Program-made: the position numbers and the translations under genes
Shown: piece after piece, positions 34,119 through 47,778 of the stretch
How positions within the stretch are numbered: position 1 is the stretch's first letter
Layout: each line of letters opens with the position of its first letter
Origin: Cervus elaphus
Lineage: Eukaryota > Chordata > Mammalia > Artiodactyla > Cervidae
DNA: 64,000 bases
Direction of reading: 5' to 3'
Assembly: GCF_910594005.1 (NCBI RefSeq)
Contig: NW_025316738.1
Location: forward strand, 124,001-188,000
Notes under the pieces: model-generated
The model's input: only the letters and a program-made list of their open reading frames with translations
Told to the model about the DNA's origin: nothing
The model's database searches: none

Positions 34119-35484
34119 TCAAGTGAGGCCTAGGCCCAGGGGAAAGGCACCAGCGGGGATGAGCCTGGGGAGGCGCCCGGGCATGTCTGGACCCAGTCCC
34201 CGCAGCCTGCCCCTTGCTGGGGCAGTACCCCCGGAGGCCAGGAAGGTCTGGGCAAGGCTGGCCAGGGGCAGGGGCCCTGCTGGGTCCTGCCCCTGGCCTG
34301 TGGGGCCTCTGAGCACAACCGGCCCTCTCCCGCTGGAAGACCTCCCCGGCTGCCTCCAAAGGCCGCTTTGCAAGCACTCTCGCCGGCTGTTCCCGCCAGC
34401 CGCGCACAACGCTCCCAAGCCCGGGAGAAAAGCGCTTCGGGGTGGTGCTCTCTCCCGGCCCTTGCCCCTGAGCCTGGGGGCCAGGCAGGGGGTCCACACT
34501 CCCAGGCCAAGGCAGAACCACATGCACACGTCTGTTCCTGCCCCCTGCACCGGCAGAGAGCTCGGGGGAGCCAGAGTCTGTCAGGCAGCTGCTGGGCTGG
34601 CCGCCTGTGTGGGAAGGGGCAGAGCCGACCTAAGGGCACACTGGGCCTCTTGCTCTCCCTGCTGCCCTGAGGCTGCTGGGCCAAAGAGGTCTTGGGCATC
34701 CAGCCCCTTGCTGGTCCCTTCCCTCTGACGAGGCCCTCTGAGCTCCAGCCCCTTGCAGTGTGGAGACAGCCCCTGCCAGCAACCTCCTCTCCAAGGAGGC
34801 CTCAAGCGAGGCCTAGGCCCAGGGGAAAGGCACCAGCGGGGATGAGCCTGGGGAGGCGCCCGGGCATGTCTGGACCCAGTCCCCGCAGCCTGCCCCTTGC
34901 TGGGGCAGTACCCCCGGAGGCCAGGAAGGTCTGGGCATGGCTGGCCAGGGGCAGGGGCCCTGCTGGGTCCTGCCCCTGGCCTGTGGGGCCTCTGAGCACA
35001 ACCGGCCCTCTGCCGCTGGAAGACCTCCCCGGCTGCCTCCAAAGGCCGCTTTGCAAGCACTCTCGCCGGCTGTTCCCGCCAGCCGCGCACAACGCTCCCA
35101 AGCCCGGGAGAAAAGCGCTTCGGGGTGGTGCTCTATCCCGGCCCTTGCCCCTGAGCCTGGGGGCCAGGCAGGGGGTCCACACTCCCAGGCCAAGGCAGAA
35201 CCACATGCACACGTCTGTTCCTGCCCCCTGCACCGGCAGAGAGCTCGGGGGAGCCAGAGTCTGTCAGGCAGCTGCTGGGCTGGCCGCCTGTGTGGGAAGG
35301 GGCAGAGCCGACCTAGGGGCACACTGGGCCTCTTGCTCTCCCTGCTGCCCTGAGGCTGCTGGGCCAAAGAGGTCTTGGGCATCCAGCCCCTTGCTGGTCC
35401 CTTCCCTCTGACGAGGCCCTCTGAGCTCCAGCCCCTTGCAGTGTGGAGACAGCCCCTGCCAGCAACCTCCTCTCCAAGGAGGCC
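34119..35484. repeat. Two transitional monomers
   Basis: Units at 34119 (tcaagtg start, like C-type, with a private acctaaggg) and 34802 (ctgccgctgg, with private gggcatggctgg and ctctatcccg). The C-type start after a P-type unit does not fit the pentamer order and marks another recombination point. Confidence 0.8.
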
Positions 35485-38216
35485 TCAAGCGAGGCCTAGG
35501 CCCAGGGGAAAGGCACCAGCGGGGATGAGCCTGGGGAGGCGCCCGGGCATGTCTGGACCCAGTCCCCGCAGCCTGCCCCTTGCTGGGGCAGTACCCCCGG
35601 AGGCCAGGAAGGTCTGGGCAAGGCTGGCCAGGGGCAGGGGCCCTGCTGGGCCCTGCCCCTGGCCTGTGGGGCCTCTGAGCACAACCGGCCCTCTCCCGCT
35701 GGAAGACCTCCCCGGCTGCCTCCAAAGGCCGCTTTGCAAGCACTCTCGCCGGCTGTTCCCGCCAGCCGCGCACAACGCTCCCAAGCCCGGGAGAAAAGCG
35801 CTTCGGGGTGGTGCTCTCTCCCGGCCCTTGCCCCTGAGCCTGGGGGCCAGGCAGGGGGTCCACACTCCCAGGCCAAGGCAGAACCACATGCACACGTCTG
35901 TTCCTGCCCCCTGCACCGGCAGAGAGCTCGGGGGAGCCAGAGTCTGTCAGGCAGCTGCTGGGCTGGCCGCCTGTGTGGGAAGGGGCAGAGCCGACCTAGG
36001 GGCACACTGGGCCTCTTGCTCTCCCTGCTGCCCTGAGGCTGCTGGGCCAAAGAGGTCTTGGGCATCCAGCCCCTTGCTGGTCCCTTCCCTCTGACGAGGC
36101 CCTCTGAGCTCCAGCCCCTTGCAGTGTGGAGACAGCCCCTGCCAGCAACCTCCTCTCCAAGGAGGCCTCAAGCGAGGCCTAGGCCCAGGGGAAAGGCACC
36201 AGCGGGGATGAGCCAGGGGAGGCGCCCGGGCATGTCTGGACCCAGTCCCCGCAGCCTGCCCCTTGCTGGGGCAGTACCCCCGGAGGCCAGGAAGGTCTGG
36301 GCAAGGCTGGCCAGGGGCAGGGGCCCTGCTGGGTCCTGCCCCTGGCCTGTGGGGCCTCTGAGCACAACCGGCCCTCTCCCGCTGGAAGACCTCCCCGGCT
36401 GCCTCCAAAGGCCGCTTTGCAAGCACTCTCGCCGGCTGTTCCCGCCAGCCGCGCACAACGCTCCCAAGCCCGGGAGAAAAGCGCTTCGGGGTGGTGCTCT
36501 CTCCCGGCCCTTGCCCCTGAGCCTGGGGGCCAGGCAGGGGGTCCACACTCCCAGGCCAAGGCAGAACCACATGCACACGTCTGTTCCTGCCCCCTGCACC
36601 GGCAGAGAGCTCGGGGGAGCCAGAGTCTGTCAGGCAGCTGCTGGGCTGGCCGCCTGTGTGGGAAGGGGCAGAGCCGACCTAGGGGCACACTGGGCCTCTT
36701 GCTCTCCCTGCTGCCCTGAGGCTGCTGGGCCAAAGAGGTCTTGGGCATCCAGCCCCTTGCTGGTCCCTTCCCTCTGACGAGGCCCTCTGAGCTCCAGCCC
36801 CTTGCAGTGTGGAGACAGCCCCTGCCAGCAACCTCCTCTCCAAGGAGGCCTCAAGCGAGGCCTAGGCCCAGGGGAAAGGCACCAGCGGGGATGAGCCTGG
36901 GGAGGCGCCCGGGCATGTCTGGACCCAGTCCCCGCAGCCTGCCCCTTGCTGGGGCAGTACCCCCGGAGGCCAGGAAGGTCTGGGCAAGGCTGGCCAGGGG
37001 CAGGGGCCCTGCTGGGCCCTGCCCCTGGCCTGTGGGGCCTCTGAGCACAACCGGCCCTCTCCCGCTGGAAGACCTCCCCGGCTGCCTCCAAAGGCCGCTT
37101 TGCAAGCACTCTCGCCGGCTGTTCCCGCCAGCCGCGCACAACGCTCCCAAGCCCGGGAGAAAAGCGCTTCGGGGTGGTGCTCTCTCCCGGCCCTTGCCCC
37201 TGAGCCTGGGGGCCAGGCAGGGGGTCCACACTCCCAGGCCAAGGCAGAACCACATGCACACGTCTGTTCCTGCCCCCTGCACCGGCAGAGAGCTCGGGGG
37301 AGCCAGAGTCTGTCAGGCAGCTGCTGGGCTGGCCGCCTGTGTGGGAAGGGGCAGAGCCGACCTAGGGGCACACTGGGCCTCTTGCTCTCCCTGCTGCCCT
37401 GAGGCTGCTGGGCCAAAGAGGTCTTGGGCATCCAGCCCCTTGCTGGTCCCTTCCCTCTGACGAGGCCCTCTGAGCTCCAGCACCTTGCAGTGTGGAGACA
37501 GCCCCTGCCAGCAACCTCCTCTCCAAGGAGGCCTCAAGCGAGGCCTAGGCCCAGGGGAAAGGCACCAGCGGGGATGAGCCAGGGGAGGCGCCCGGGCATG
37601 TCTGGACCCAGTCCCCGCAGCCTGCCCCTTGCTGGGGCAGTACCCCCGGAGGCCAGGAAGGTCTGGGCAAGGCTGGCCAGGGGCAGGGGCCCTGCTGGGT
37701 CCTGCCCCTGGCCTGTGGGGCCTCTGAGCACAACCGGCCCTCTCCCGCTGGAAGACCTCCCCGGCTGCCTCCAAAGGCCGCTTTGCAAGCACTCTCGCCG
37801 GCTGTTCCCGCCAGCCGCGCACAACGCTCCCAAGCCCGGGAGAAAAGCGCTTCGGGGTGGTGCTCTCTCCCGGCCCTTGCCCCTGAGCCTGGGGGCCAGG
37901 CAGGGGGTCCACACTCCCAGGCCAAGGCAGAACCACATGCACACGTCTGTTCCTGCCCCCTGCACCGGCAGAGAGCTCGGGGGAGCCAGAGTCTGTCAGG
38001 CAGCTGCTGGGCTGGCCGCCTGTGTGGGAAGGGGCAGAGCCGACCTAGGGGCACACTGGGCCTCTTGCTCTCCCTGCTGCCCTGAGGCTGCTGGGCCAAA
38101 GAGGTCTTGGGCATCCAGCCCCTTGCTGGTCCCTTCCCTCTGACGAGGCCCTCTGAGCTCCAGCCCCTTGCAGTGTGGAGACAGCCCCTGCCAGCAACCT
38201 CGTCTCCAAGGAGGCC
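35485..38216. repeat. Tandem duplication of a dimer (2 x 1366 bp)
   Basis: Units at 35485 and 36851 both have ctgggccctgcccc (unit position 167 t to c), seen nowhere else. Units at 36168 and 37534 both have gagccagg with gcagcctgcc. The pair order repeats at 1366 bp, which indicates a recent duplication of two units. The only difference noticed is agcaccttg at the end of the unit at 36851. The position 167 change lies in the loop edge of the 13-bp hairpin and would extend the stem by one G-C pair. Confidence 0.88.
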
Positions 38217-41200
38217 TCAAGCGAGGCCTAGGCCCAGGGGAAAGGCACCAGCGGGGATGAGCCTGGGGAGGCGCCCGGGCATGTCTGGACCCAGTCCCCG
38301 CAGCCTGCCCCTTGCTGGGGCAGTACCCCCGGAGGCCAGGAAGGTCTGGGCAAGGCTGGCCAGGGGCAGGGGCCCTGCTGGGTCCTGCCCCTGGCCTGTG
38401 GGGCCTCTGAGCACAACCGGCCCTCTCCCGCTGGAAGACCTCCCCGGCTGCCTCCAAAGGCCGCTTTGCAAGCACTCTCGCCGGCTGTTCCCGCCAGCCG
38501 CGCACAACGCTCCCAAGCCCGGGAGAAAAGCGCTTCGGGGTGGTGCTCTCTCCCGGCCCTTGCCCCTGAGCCTGGGGGCCAGGCAGGGGGTCCACACTCC
38601 CAGGCCAAGGCAGAACCACATGCACACGTCTGTTCCTGCCCCCTGCACCGGCAGAGAGCTCGGGGGAGCCAGAGTCTGTCAGGCAGCTGCTGGGCTGGCC
38701 GCCTGTGTGGGAAGGGGCAGAGCCGACCTAGGGGCACACTGGGCCTCTTGCTCTCCCTGCTGCCCTGAGGCTGCTGGGCCAAAGAGGTCTTGGGCATCCA
38801 GCCCCTTGCTGGTCCCTTCCCTCTGACGAGGCCCTCTGAGCTCCAGCCCCTTGCAGTGTGGAGACAGCCCCTGCCAGCAACCTCCTCTCCAAGGAGGCCT
38901 CAAGTGAGGCCTAGGCCCAGGGGAAAGGCACCAGCGGGGATGAGCCTGGGGAGGCGCCCGGGCATGTCTGGACCCAGTCCCCGCAGCCTGCCCCTTGCTG
39001 GGGCAGTACCCCCGGAGGCCAGGAAGGTCTGGGCAAGGCTGGCCAGGGGCAGGGGCCCTGCTGGGTCCTGCCCCTGGCCTGTGGGGCCTCTGAGCACAAC
39101 CGGCCCTCTCCCGCTGGAAGACCTCCCCGGCTGCCTCCGAAGGCCGCTTTGCAAGCACTCTCGCCGGCTGTTCCCGCCAGCCGCGCACAACGCTCCCAAG
39201 CCCGGGAGAAAAGCGCTTCGGGGTGGTGCTCTCTCCCGGCCCTTGCCCCTGAGCCTGGGGGCCAGGCAGGGGGTCCACACTCCCAGGCCAAGGCAGAACC
39301 ACATGCACACGTCTGTTCCTGCCCCCTGCACCGGCAGAGAGCTCGGGGGAGCCAGAGTCTGTCAGGCAGCTGCTGGGCTGGCCGCCTGTGTGGGAAGGGG
39401 CAGAGCCGACCTAGGGGCACACTGGGCCTCTTGCTCTCCCTGCTGCCCTGAGGCTGCTGGGCCAAAGAGGTCTTGGGCATCCAGCCCCTTGCTGGTCCCT
39501 TCCCTCTGACGAGGCCCTCTGAGCTCCAGCCCCTTGCAGTGTGGAGACAGCCCCTGCCAGCAACCTCGTCTCCAAGGAGGCCTCAAGCGAGGCCTAGGCC
39601 CAGGGGAAAGGCACCAGCGGGGATGAGCCTGGGGAGGCGCCCGGGCATGTCTGGACCCAGTCCCCGCAGCCTGCCCCTTGCTGGGGCAGTACCCCCGGAG
39701 GCCAGGAAGGTCTGGGCAAGGCTGGCCAGGGGCAGGGGCCCTGCTGGGTCCTGCCCCTGGCCTGTGGGGCCTCTGAGCACAACCGGCCCTCTGCCGCTGG
39801 AAGACCTCCCCGGCTGCCTCCAAAGGCCGCTTTGCAAGCACTCTCGCCGGCTGTTCCCGCCAGCCGCGCACAACGCTCCCAAGCCCGGGAGAAAAGCGCT
39901 TCGGGGTGGTGCTCTCTCCCGGCCCTTGCCCCTGAGCCTGGGGGCCAGGCAGGGGGTCCACACTCCCAGGCCAAGGCAGAACCACATGCACACGTCTGTT
40001 CCTGCCCCCTGCACCGGCAGAGAGCTCGGGGGAGCCAGAGTCTGTCAGGCAGCTGCTGGGCTGGCCGCCTGTGTGGGAAGGGGCAGAGCCGACCTAGGGG
40101 CACACTGGGCCTCTTGCTCTCCCTGCTGCCCTGAGGCTGCTGGGCCAAAGAGGTCTTGGGCATCCAGCCCCTTGCTGGTCCCTTCCCTCTGACGAGGCCC
40201 TCTGAGCTCCAGCCCCTTGCAGTGTGGAGACAGCCCCTGCCAGCAACCTCCTCTCCAAGGAGGCCTCAAGCGAGGCCTAGGCCCAGGGGAAAGGCACCAG
40301 CGGGGATGAGCCTGGGGAGGCGCCCGGGCATGTCTGGACCCAGTCCCCGCAGCCTGCCCCTTGCTGGGGCAGTACCCCCGGAGGCCAGGAAGGTCTGGGC
40401 AAGGCTGGCCAGGGGCAGGGGCCCTGCTGGGTCCTGCCCCTGGCCTGTGGGGCCTCTGAGCACAACCGGCCCTCTCCCGCTGGAAGACCTCCCCGGCTGC
40501 CTCCAAAGGCCGCTTTGCAAGCACTCTCGCCGGCTGTTCCCGCCAGCCGCGCACAACGCTCCCAAGCCCGGGAGAAAAGCGCTTCGGGGTGGTGCTCTCT
40601 CCCGGCCCTTGCCCCTGAGCCTGGGGGCCAGGCAGGGGGTCCACACTCCCAGGCCAAGGCAGAACCACATGCACACGTCTGTTCCTGCCCCCTGCACCGG
40701 CAGAGAGCTCGGGGGAGCCAGAGTCTGTCAGGCAGCTGCTGGGCTGGCCGCCTGTGTGGGAAGGGGCAGAGCCGACCTAGGGGCACACTGGGCCTCTTGC
40801 TCTCCCTGCTGCCCTGAGGCTGCTGGGCCAAAGAGGTCTTGGGCATCCAGCCCCTTGCTGGTCCCTTCCCTCTGACGAGGCCCTCTGAGCTCCAGCCCCT
40901 TGCAGTGTGGAGACAGCCCCTGCCAGCAACCTCCTCTCCAAGGAGGCCTCAAGCGAGGCCTAGGCCCAGGGGAAAGGCACCAGCGGGGATGAGCCAGGGG
41001 AGGCGCCCGGGCATGTCTGGACCCAGTCCCCGCAGCCTGCCCCTTGCTGGGGCAGTACCCCCGGAGGCCAGGAAGGTCTGGGTAAGGCTGGCCAGGGGCA
41101 GGGGCCCTGCTGGGTCCTGCCCCTGGCCTGTGGGGCCTCTGAGCACAACCGGCCCTCTCCCGCTGGAAGACCTCCCCGGCTGCCTCCAAAGGCCGCTTTG

Positions 41201-44200
41201 CAAGCACTCTCGCCGGCTGTTCCCGCCAGCCACGCACAACGCTCCCAAGCCCGGGAGAAAAGCGCTTCGGGGTGGTGCTCTCTCCCGGCCCTTGCCCCTG
41301 AGCCTGGGGGCCAGGCAGGGGGTCCACACTCCCAGGCCAAGGCAGAACCACATGCACACGTCTGTTCCTGCCCCCTGCACCGGCAGAGAGCTCGGGGGAG
41401 CCAGAGTCTGTCAGGCAGCTGCTGGGCTGGCCGCCTGTGTGGGAAGGGGCAGAGCCGACCTAGGGGCACACTGGGCCTCTTGCTCTCCCTGCTGCCCTGA
41501 GGCTGCTGGGCCAAAGAGGTCTTGGGCATCCAGCCCCTTGCTGGTCCCTTCCCTCTGACGAGGCCCTCTGAGCTCCAGCCCCTTGCAGTGTGGAGACAGC
41601 CCCTGCCAGCAACCTCCTCTCCAAGGAGGCCTCAAGCGAGGCCTAGGCCCAGGGGAAAGGCACCAGCGGGGATGAGCCTGGGGAGGCGCCCGGGCATGTC
41701 TGGACCCAGTCCCCGCAGCCTGCCCCTTGCTGGGGCAGTACCCCCGGAGGCCAGGACGGTCTGGGCAAGGCTGGCCAGGGGCAGGGGCCCTGCTGGGTCC
41801 TGCCCCTGGCCTGTGGGGCCTCTGAGCACAACCGGCCCTCTCCCGCTGGAAGACCTCCCCGGCTGCCTCCAAAGGCCGCTTTGCAAGCACTCTCGCCGGC
41901 TGTTCCCGCCAGCCGCGCACAACGCTCCCAAGCCCGGGAGAAAAGCGCTTCGGGGTGGTGCTCTCTCCCGGCCCTTGCCCCTGAGCCTGGGGGCCAGGCA
42001 GGGGCTCCACACTCCCAGGCCAAGGCAGAACCACATGCACACGTCTGTTCCTGCCCCCTGCACCGGCAGAGAGCTCGGGGGAGCCAGAGTCTGTCAGGCA
42101 GCTGCTGGGCTGGCCGCCTGTGTGGGAAGGGGCAGAGCCGACCTAGGGGCACACTGGGCCTCTTGCTCTCCCTGCTGCCCTGAGGCTGCTGGGCCAAAGA
42201 GGTCTTGGGCATCCAGCCCCTTGCTGGTCCCTTCCCTCTGACGAGGCCCTCTGAGCTCCAGCCCCTTGCAGTGTGGAGACAGCCCCTGCCAGCAACCTCC
42301 TCTCCAAGGAGGCCTCAAGCGAGGCCTAGGCCCAGGGGAAAGGCACCAGCGGGGATGAGCCTGGGGAGGCGCCCGGGCATGTCTGGACCCAGTCCCCGCA
42401 GCCTGCCCCTTGCTGGGGCAGTACCCCCGGAGGCCAGGAAGGTCTGGGCAAGGCTGGCCAGGGGCAGGGACCCTGCTGGGTCCTGCCCCTGGCCTGTGGG
42501 GCCTCTGAGCACAACCGGCCCTCTCCCGCTGGAAGACCTTCCCGGCTGCCTCCAAAGGCCGCTTTGCAAGCACTCTCACCGGCTGTTCCCGCCAGCCGCG
42601 CACAACGCTCCCAAGCCCGGGAGAAAAGCGCTTCGGGGTGGTGCTCTCTCCCGGCCCTTGCCCCTGAGCCTGGGGGCCAGGCAGGGGGTCCACACTCCCA
42701 GGCCAAGGCAGAACCACATGCACACGTCTGTTCCTGCCCCCTGCACCGGCAGAGAGCTCGGGGGAGCCAGAGTCTGTCAGGCAGCTGCTGGGCTGGCCGC
42801 CTGTGTGGGAAGGGGCAGAGCCGACCTAGGGGCACACTGGGCCTCTTGCTCTCCCTGCTGCCCTGAGGCTGCTGGGCCAAAGAGGTCTTGGGCATCCAGC
42901 CCCTTGCTGGTCCCTTCCCTCTGACGAGGCCCTCTGAGCTCCAGCCCCTTGCAGTGTGGAGACAGCCCCTGCCAGCAACCTCGTCTCCAAGGAGGCCTCA
43001 AGCGAGGCCTAGGCCCAGGGGAAAGGCACCAGCGGGGATGAGCCTGGGGAGGCGCCCGGGCATGTCTGGACCCAGTCCCCGCAGCCTGCCCCTTGCTGGG
43101 GCAGTACCCCCGGAGGCCAGGAAGGTCTGGGCAAGGCTGGCCAGGGGCAGGGGCCCTGCTGGGTCCTGCCCCTGGCCTGTGGGGCCTCTGAGCACAACCG
43201 GCCCTCTCCCGCTGGAAGACCTCCCCGGCTGCCTCCGAAGGCCGCTTTGCAAGCACTCTCGCCGGCTGTTCCCGCCAGCCGCGCACAACGCTCCCAAGCC
43301 CGGGAGAAAAGCGCTTCGGGGTGGTGCTCTCTCCCGGCCCTTGCCCCTGAGCCTGGGGGCCAGGCAGGGGGTCCACACTCCCAGGCCAAGGCAGAACCAC
43401 ATGCACACGTCTGTTCCTGCCCCCTGCACCGGCAGAGAGCTCGGGGGAGCCAGAGTCTGTCAGGCAGCTGCTGGGCTGGCCGCCTGTGTGGGAAGGGGCA
43501 GAGCCGACCTAGGGGCACACTGGGCCTCTTGCTCTCCCTGCTGCCCTGAGGCTGCTGGGCCAAAGAGGTCTTGGGCATCCAGCCCCTTGCTGGTCCCTTC
43601 CCTCTGACGAGGCCCTCTGAGCTCCAGCCCCTTGCAGTGTGGAGACAGCCCCTGCCAGCAACCTCCTCTCCAAGGAGGCCTCAAGCGAGGCCTAGGCCCA
43701 GGGGAAAGGCACCAGCGGGGATGAGCCTGGGGAGGCGCCCGGGCATGTCTGGACCCAGTCCCCGCAGCCTGCCCCTTGCTGGGGCAGTACCCCCGGAGGC
43801 CAGGAAGGTCTGGGCAAGGCTGGCCAGGGGCAGGGGCCCTGCTGGGTCCTGCCCCTGGCCTGTGGGGCCTCTGAGCACAACCGGCCCTCTCCCGCTGGAA
43901 GACCTCCCCGGCTGCCTCCAAAGGCCGCTTTGCAAGCACTCTCGCCGGCTGTTCCCGCCAGCCGCGCACAACGCTCCCAAGCCCGGGAGAAAAGCGCTTC
44001 GGGGTGGTGCTCTCTCCCGGCCCTTGCCCCTGAGCCTGGGGGCCAGGCAGGGGGTCCACACTCCCAGGCCAAGGCAGAACCACATGCACACGTCTGTTCC
44101 TGCCCCCTGCACCGGCAGAGAGCTCGGGGGAGCCAGAGTCTGTCAGGCAGCTGCTGGGCTGGCCGCCTGTGTGGGAAGGGGCAGAGCCGACCTAGGGGCA

Positions 44201-45046
44201 CACTGGGCCTCTTGCTCTCCCTGCTGCCCTGAGGCTGCTGGGCCAAAGAGGTCTTGGGCATCCAGCCCCTTGCTGGTCCCTTCCCTCTGACGAGGCCCTC
44301 TGAGCTCCAGCCCCTTGCAGTGTGGAGACAGCCCCTGCCAGCAACCTCGTCTCCAAGGAGGCCTCAAGCGAGGCCTAGGCCCAGGGGAAAGGCACCAGCG
44401 GGGATGAGCCTGGGGAGGCGCCCGGGCATGTCTGGACCCAGTCCCCGCAGCCTGCCCCTTGCTGGGGCAGTACCCCCGGAGGCCAGGAAGGTCTGGGCAA
44501 GGCTGGCCAGGGGCAGGGGCCCTGCTGGGTCCTGCCCCTGGCCTGTGGGGCCTCTGAGCACAACCGGCCCTCTCCCGCTGGAAGACCTCCCCGGCTGCCT
44601 CCAAAGGCCGCTTTGCAAGCACTCTCGCCGGCTGTTCCCGCCAGCCGCGCACAACGCTCCCAAGCCCGGGAGAAAAGCGCTTCGGGGTGGTGCTCTCTCC
44701 CGGCCCTTGCCCCTGAGCCTGGGGGCCAGGCAGGGGGTCCACACTCCCAGGCCAAGGCAGAACCACATGCACACGTCTGTTCCTGCCCCCTGCACCGGCA
44801 GAGAGCTCGGGGGAGCCAGAGTCTGTCAGGCAGCTGCTGGGCTGGCCGCCTGTGTGGGAAGGGGCAGAGCCGACCTAGGGGCACACTGGGCCTCTTGCTC
44901 TCCCTGCTGCCCTGAGGCTGCTGGGCCAAAGAGGTCTTGGGCATCCAGCCCCTTGCTGGTCCCTTCCCTCTGACGAGGCCCTCTGAGCTCCAGCCCCTTG
45001 CAGTGTGGAGACAGCCCCTGCCAGCAACCTCCTCTCCAAGGAGGCC
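38217..45046. repeat. Ten monomers without clear HOR order
   Basis: Units at 38217, 38900, 39583, 40266, 40949, 41632, 42315, 42998, 43681 and 44364, all 683 bp. Markers are scattered: tcaagtg at 38900, cctccgaagg at 38900 and 42998, ctgccgctgg at 39583, gagccagg at 40949 and caggggctcc at 41632. Private changes cluster in three units: gggtaagg and gccacgcac at 40949, aggacggtc at 41632, and ggcagggaccc, agaccttccc and tctcaccgg at 42315. I found no repeating multi-unit order, but a period longer than this stretch cannot be excluded. Confidence 0.75.
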
Positions 45047-47778
45047 TCAAGCGAGGCCTAGGCCCAGGGGAAAGGCACCAGCGGGGATGAGCCTGGGGAG
45101 GCGCCCGGGCATGTCTGGACCCAGTCCCCGCAGCCTGCCCCTTGCTGGGGCAGTACCCCCGGAGGCCAGGAAGGTCTGGGCAAGGCTGGCCAGGGGCAGG
45201 GGCCCTGCTGGGTCCTGCCCCTGGCCTGTGGGGCCTCTGAGCACAACCGGCCCTCTGCCGCTGGAAGACCTCCCCGGCTGCCTCCAAAGGCCGCTTTGCA
45301 AGCACTCTCGCCGGCTGTTCCCGCCAGCCGCGCACAACGCTCCCAAGCCCGGGAGAAAAGCGCTTCGGGGTGGTGCTCTCTCCCGGCCCTTGCCCCTGAG
45401 CCTGGGGGCCAGGCAGGGGCTCCACACTCCCAGGCCAAGGCAGAACCACATGCACACGTCTGTTCCTGCCCCCTGCACCGGCAGAGAGCTCGGGGGAGCC
45501 AGAGTCTGTCAGGCAGCTGCTGGGCTGGCCGCCTGTGTGGGAAGGGGCAGAGCCGACCTAGGGGCACACTGGGCCTCTTGCTCTCCCTGCTGCCCTGAGG
45601 CTGCTGGGCCAAAGAGGTCTTGGGCATCCAGCCCCTTGCTGGTCCCTTCCCTCTGACGAGGCCCTCTGAGCTCCAGCCCCTTGCAGTGTGGAGACAGCCC
45701 CTGCCAGCAACCTCCTCTCCAAGGAGGCCTCAAGCGAGGCCTAGGCCCAGGGGAAAGGCACCAGCGGGGATGAGCCAGGGGAGGCGCCCGGGCATGTCTG
45801 GACCCAGTCCCCGCAGCCTGCCCCTTGCTGGGGCAGTACCCCCGGAGGCCAGGAAGGTCTGGGCAAGGCTGGCCAGGGGCAGGGGCCCTGCTGGGTCCTG
45901 CCCCTGGCCTGTGGGGCCTCTGAGCACAACCGGCCCTCTGCCGCTGGAAGACCTCCCCGGCTGCCTCCAAAGGCCGCTTTGCAAGCACTCTCGCCGGCTG
46001 TTCCCGCCAGCCGCGCACAACGCTCCCAAGCCCGGGAGAAAAGCGCTTCGGGGTGGTGCTCTCTCCCGGCCCTTGCCCCTGAGCCTGGGGGCCAGGCAGG
46101 GGCTCCACACTCCCAGGCCAAGGCAGAACCACATGCACACGTCTGTTCCTGCCCCCTGCACCGGCAGAGAGCTCGGGGGAGCCAGAGTCTGTCAGGCAGC
46201 TGCTGGGCTGGCCGCCTGTGTGGGAAGGGGCAGAGCCGACCTAGGGGCACACTGGGCCTCTTGCTCTCCCTGCTGCCCTGAGGCTGCTGGGCCAAAGAGG
46301 TCTTGGGCATCCAGCCCCTTGCTGGTCCCTTCCCTCTGACGAGGCCCTCTGAGCTCCAGCCCCTTGCAGTGTGGAGACAGCCCCTGCCAGCAACCTCCTC
46401 TCCAAGGAGGCCTCAAGCGAGGCCTAGGCCCAGGGGAAAGGCACCAGCGGGGATGAGCCAGGGGAGGCGCCCGGGCATGTCTGGACCCAGTCCCCGCAGC
46501 CTGCCCCTTGCTGGGGCAGTACCCCCGGAGGCCAGGAAGGTCTGGGCAAGGCTGGCCAGGGGCAGGGGCCCTGCTGGGTCCTGCCCCTGGCCTGTGGGGC
46601 CTCTGAGCACAACCGGCCCTCTCCCGCTGGAAGACCTCCCCGGCTGCCTCCAAAGGCCGCTTTGCAAGCACTCTCGCCGGCTGTTCCCGCCAGCCGCGCA
46701 CAACGCTCCCAAGCCCGGGAGAAAAGCGCTTCGGGGTGGTGCTCTCTCCCGGCCCTTGCCCCTGAGCCTGGGGGCCAGGCAGGGGGTCCACACTCCCAGG
46801 CCAAGGCAGAACCACATGCACACGTCTGTTCCTGCCCCCTGCACCGGCAGAGAGCTCGGGGGAGCCAGAGTCTGTCAGGCAGCTGCTGGGCTGGCCGCCT
46901 GTGTGGGAAGGGGCAGAGCCGACCTAGGGGCACACTGGGCCTCTTGCTCTCCCTGCTGCCCTGAGGCTGCTGGGCCAAAGAGGTCTTGGGCATCCAGCCC
47001 CTTGCTGGTCCCTTCCCTCTGACGAGGCCCTCTGAGCTCCAGCCCCTTGCAGTGTGGAGACAGCCCCTGCCAGCAACCTCCTCTCCAAGGAGGCCTCAAG
47101 CGAGGCCTAGGCCCAGGGGAAAGGCACCAGCGGGGATGAGCCAGGGAAGGCACCCGGGCATGTCTGGACCCAGTCCCCGCAGCCTGCCCCTTGCTGGGGC
47201 AGTACCCCCGGAGGCCAGGAAGGTCTGGGCAAGGCTGGCCAGGGGCAGGGGCCCTGCTGGGTCCTGCCCCTGGCCTGTGGGGCCTCTGAGCACAACCGGC
47301 CCTCTCCCGCTGGAAGACCTCCCCGGCTGCCTCCGAAGGCCGCTTTGCAAGCACTCTCGCCGGCTGTTCCCGCCAGCCGCGCACAACGCTCCCAAGCCCG
47401 GGAGAAAAGCGCTTCGGGGTGGTGCTCTCTCCCGGCCCTTGCCCCTGAGCCTGGGGGCCAGGCAGGGGGTCCACACTCCCAGGCCAAGGCAGAACCACAT
47501 GCACACGTCTGTTCCTGCCCCCTGCACCGGCAGAGAGCTCGGGGGAGCCAGAGTCTGTCAGGCAGCTGCTGGGCTGGCCGCCTGTGTGGGAAGGGGCAGA
47601 GCCGACCTAGGGGCACACTGGGCCTCTTGCTCTCCCTGCTGCCCTGAGGCTGCTGGGCCAAAGAGGTCTTGGGCATCCAGCCCCTTGCTGGTCCCTTCCC
47701 TCTGACGAGGCCCTCTGAGCTCCAGCCCCTTGCAGTGTGGAGACAGCCCCTGCCAGCAACCTCCTCTCCAAGGAGGCC
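45047..47778. repeat. Second HOR, copy 1 (alpha-gamma-delta-epsilon, 2732 bp)
   Basis: Units at 45047 (alpha: ctgccgctgg and caggggctcc), 45730 (gamma: gagccagg, ctgccgctgg, caggggctcc), 46413 (delta: gagccagg only) and 47096 (epsilon: gagccagggaaggcacccggg-type start, shared with 50511 and 53243, plus cctccgaagg). Compared with the next copy it lacks the beta unit. Confidence 0.88.

Noticed and set aside
39126..39141. CENP-B box-like sequence created by the cctccgaagg variant
   Set aside because: The minus-strand box pattern needs four bases between the T and CGAA; here there are five (cccggctgcctccgaa). The same near miss occurs in the other cctccgaagg units. No exact match to the essential CENP-B bases was seen elsewhere in the unit.
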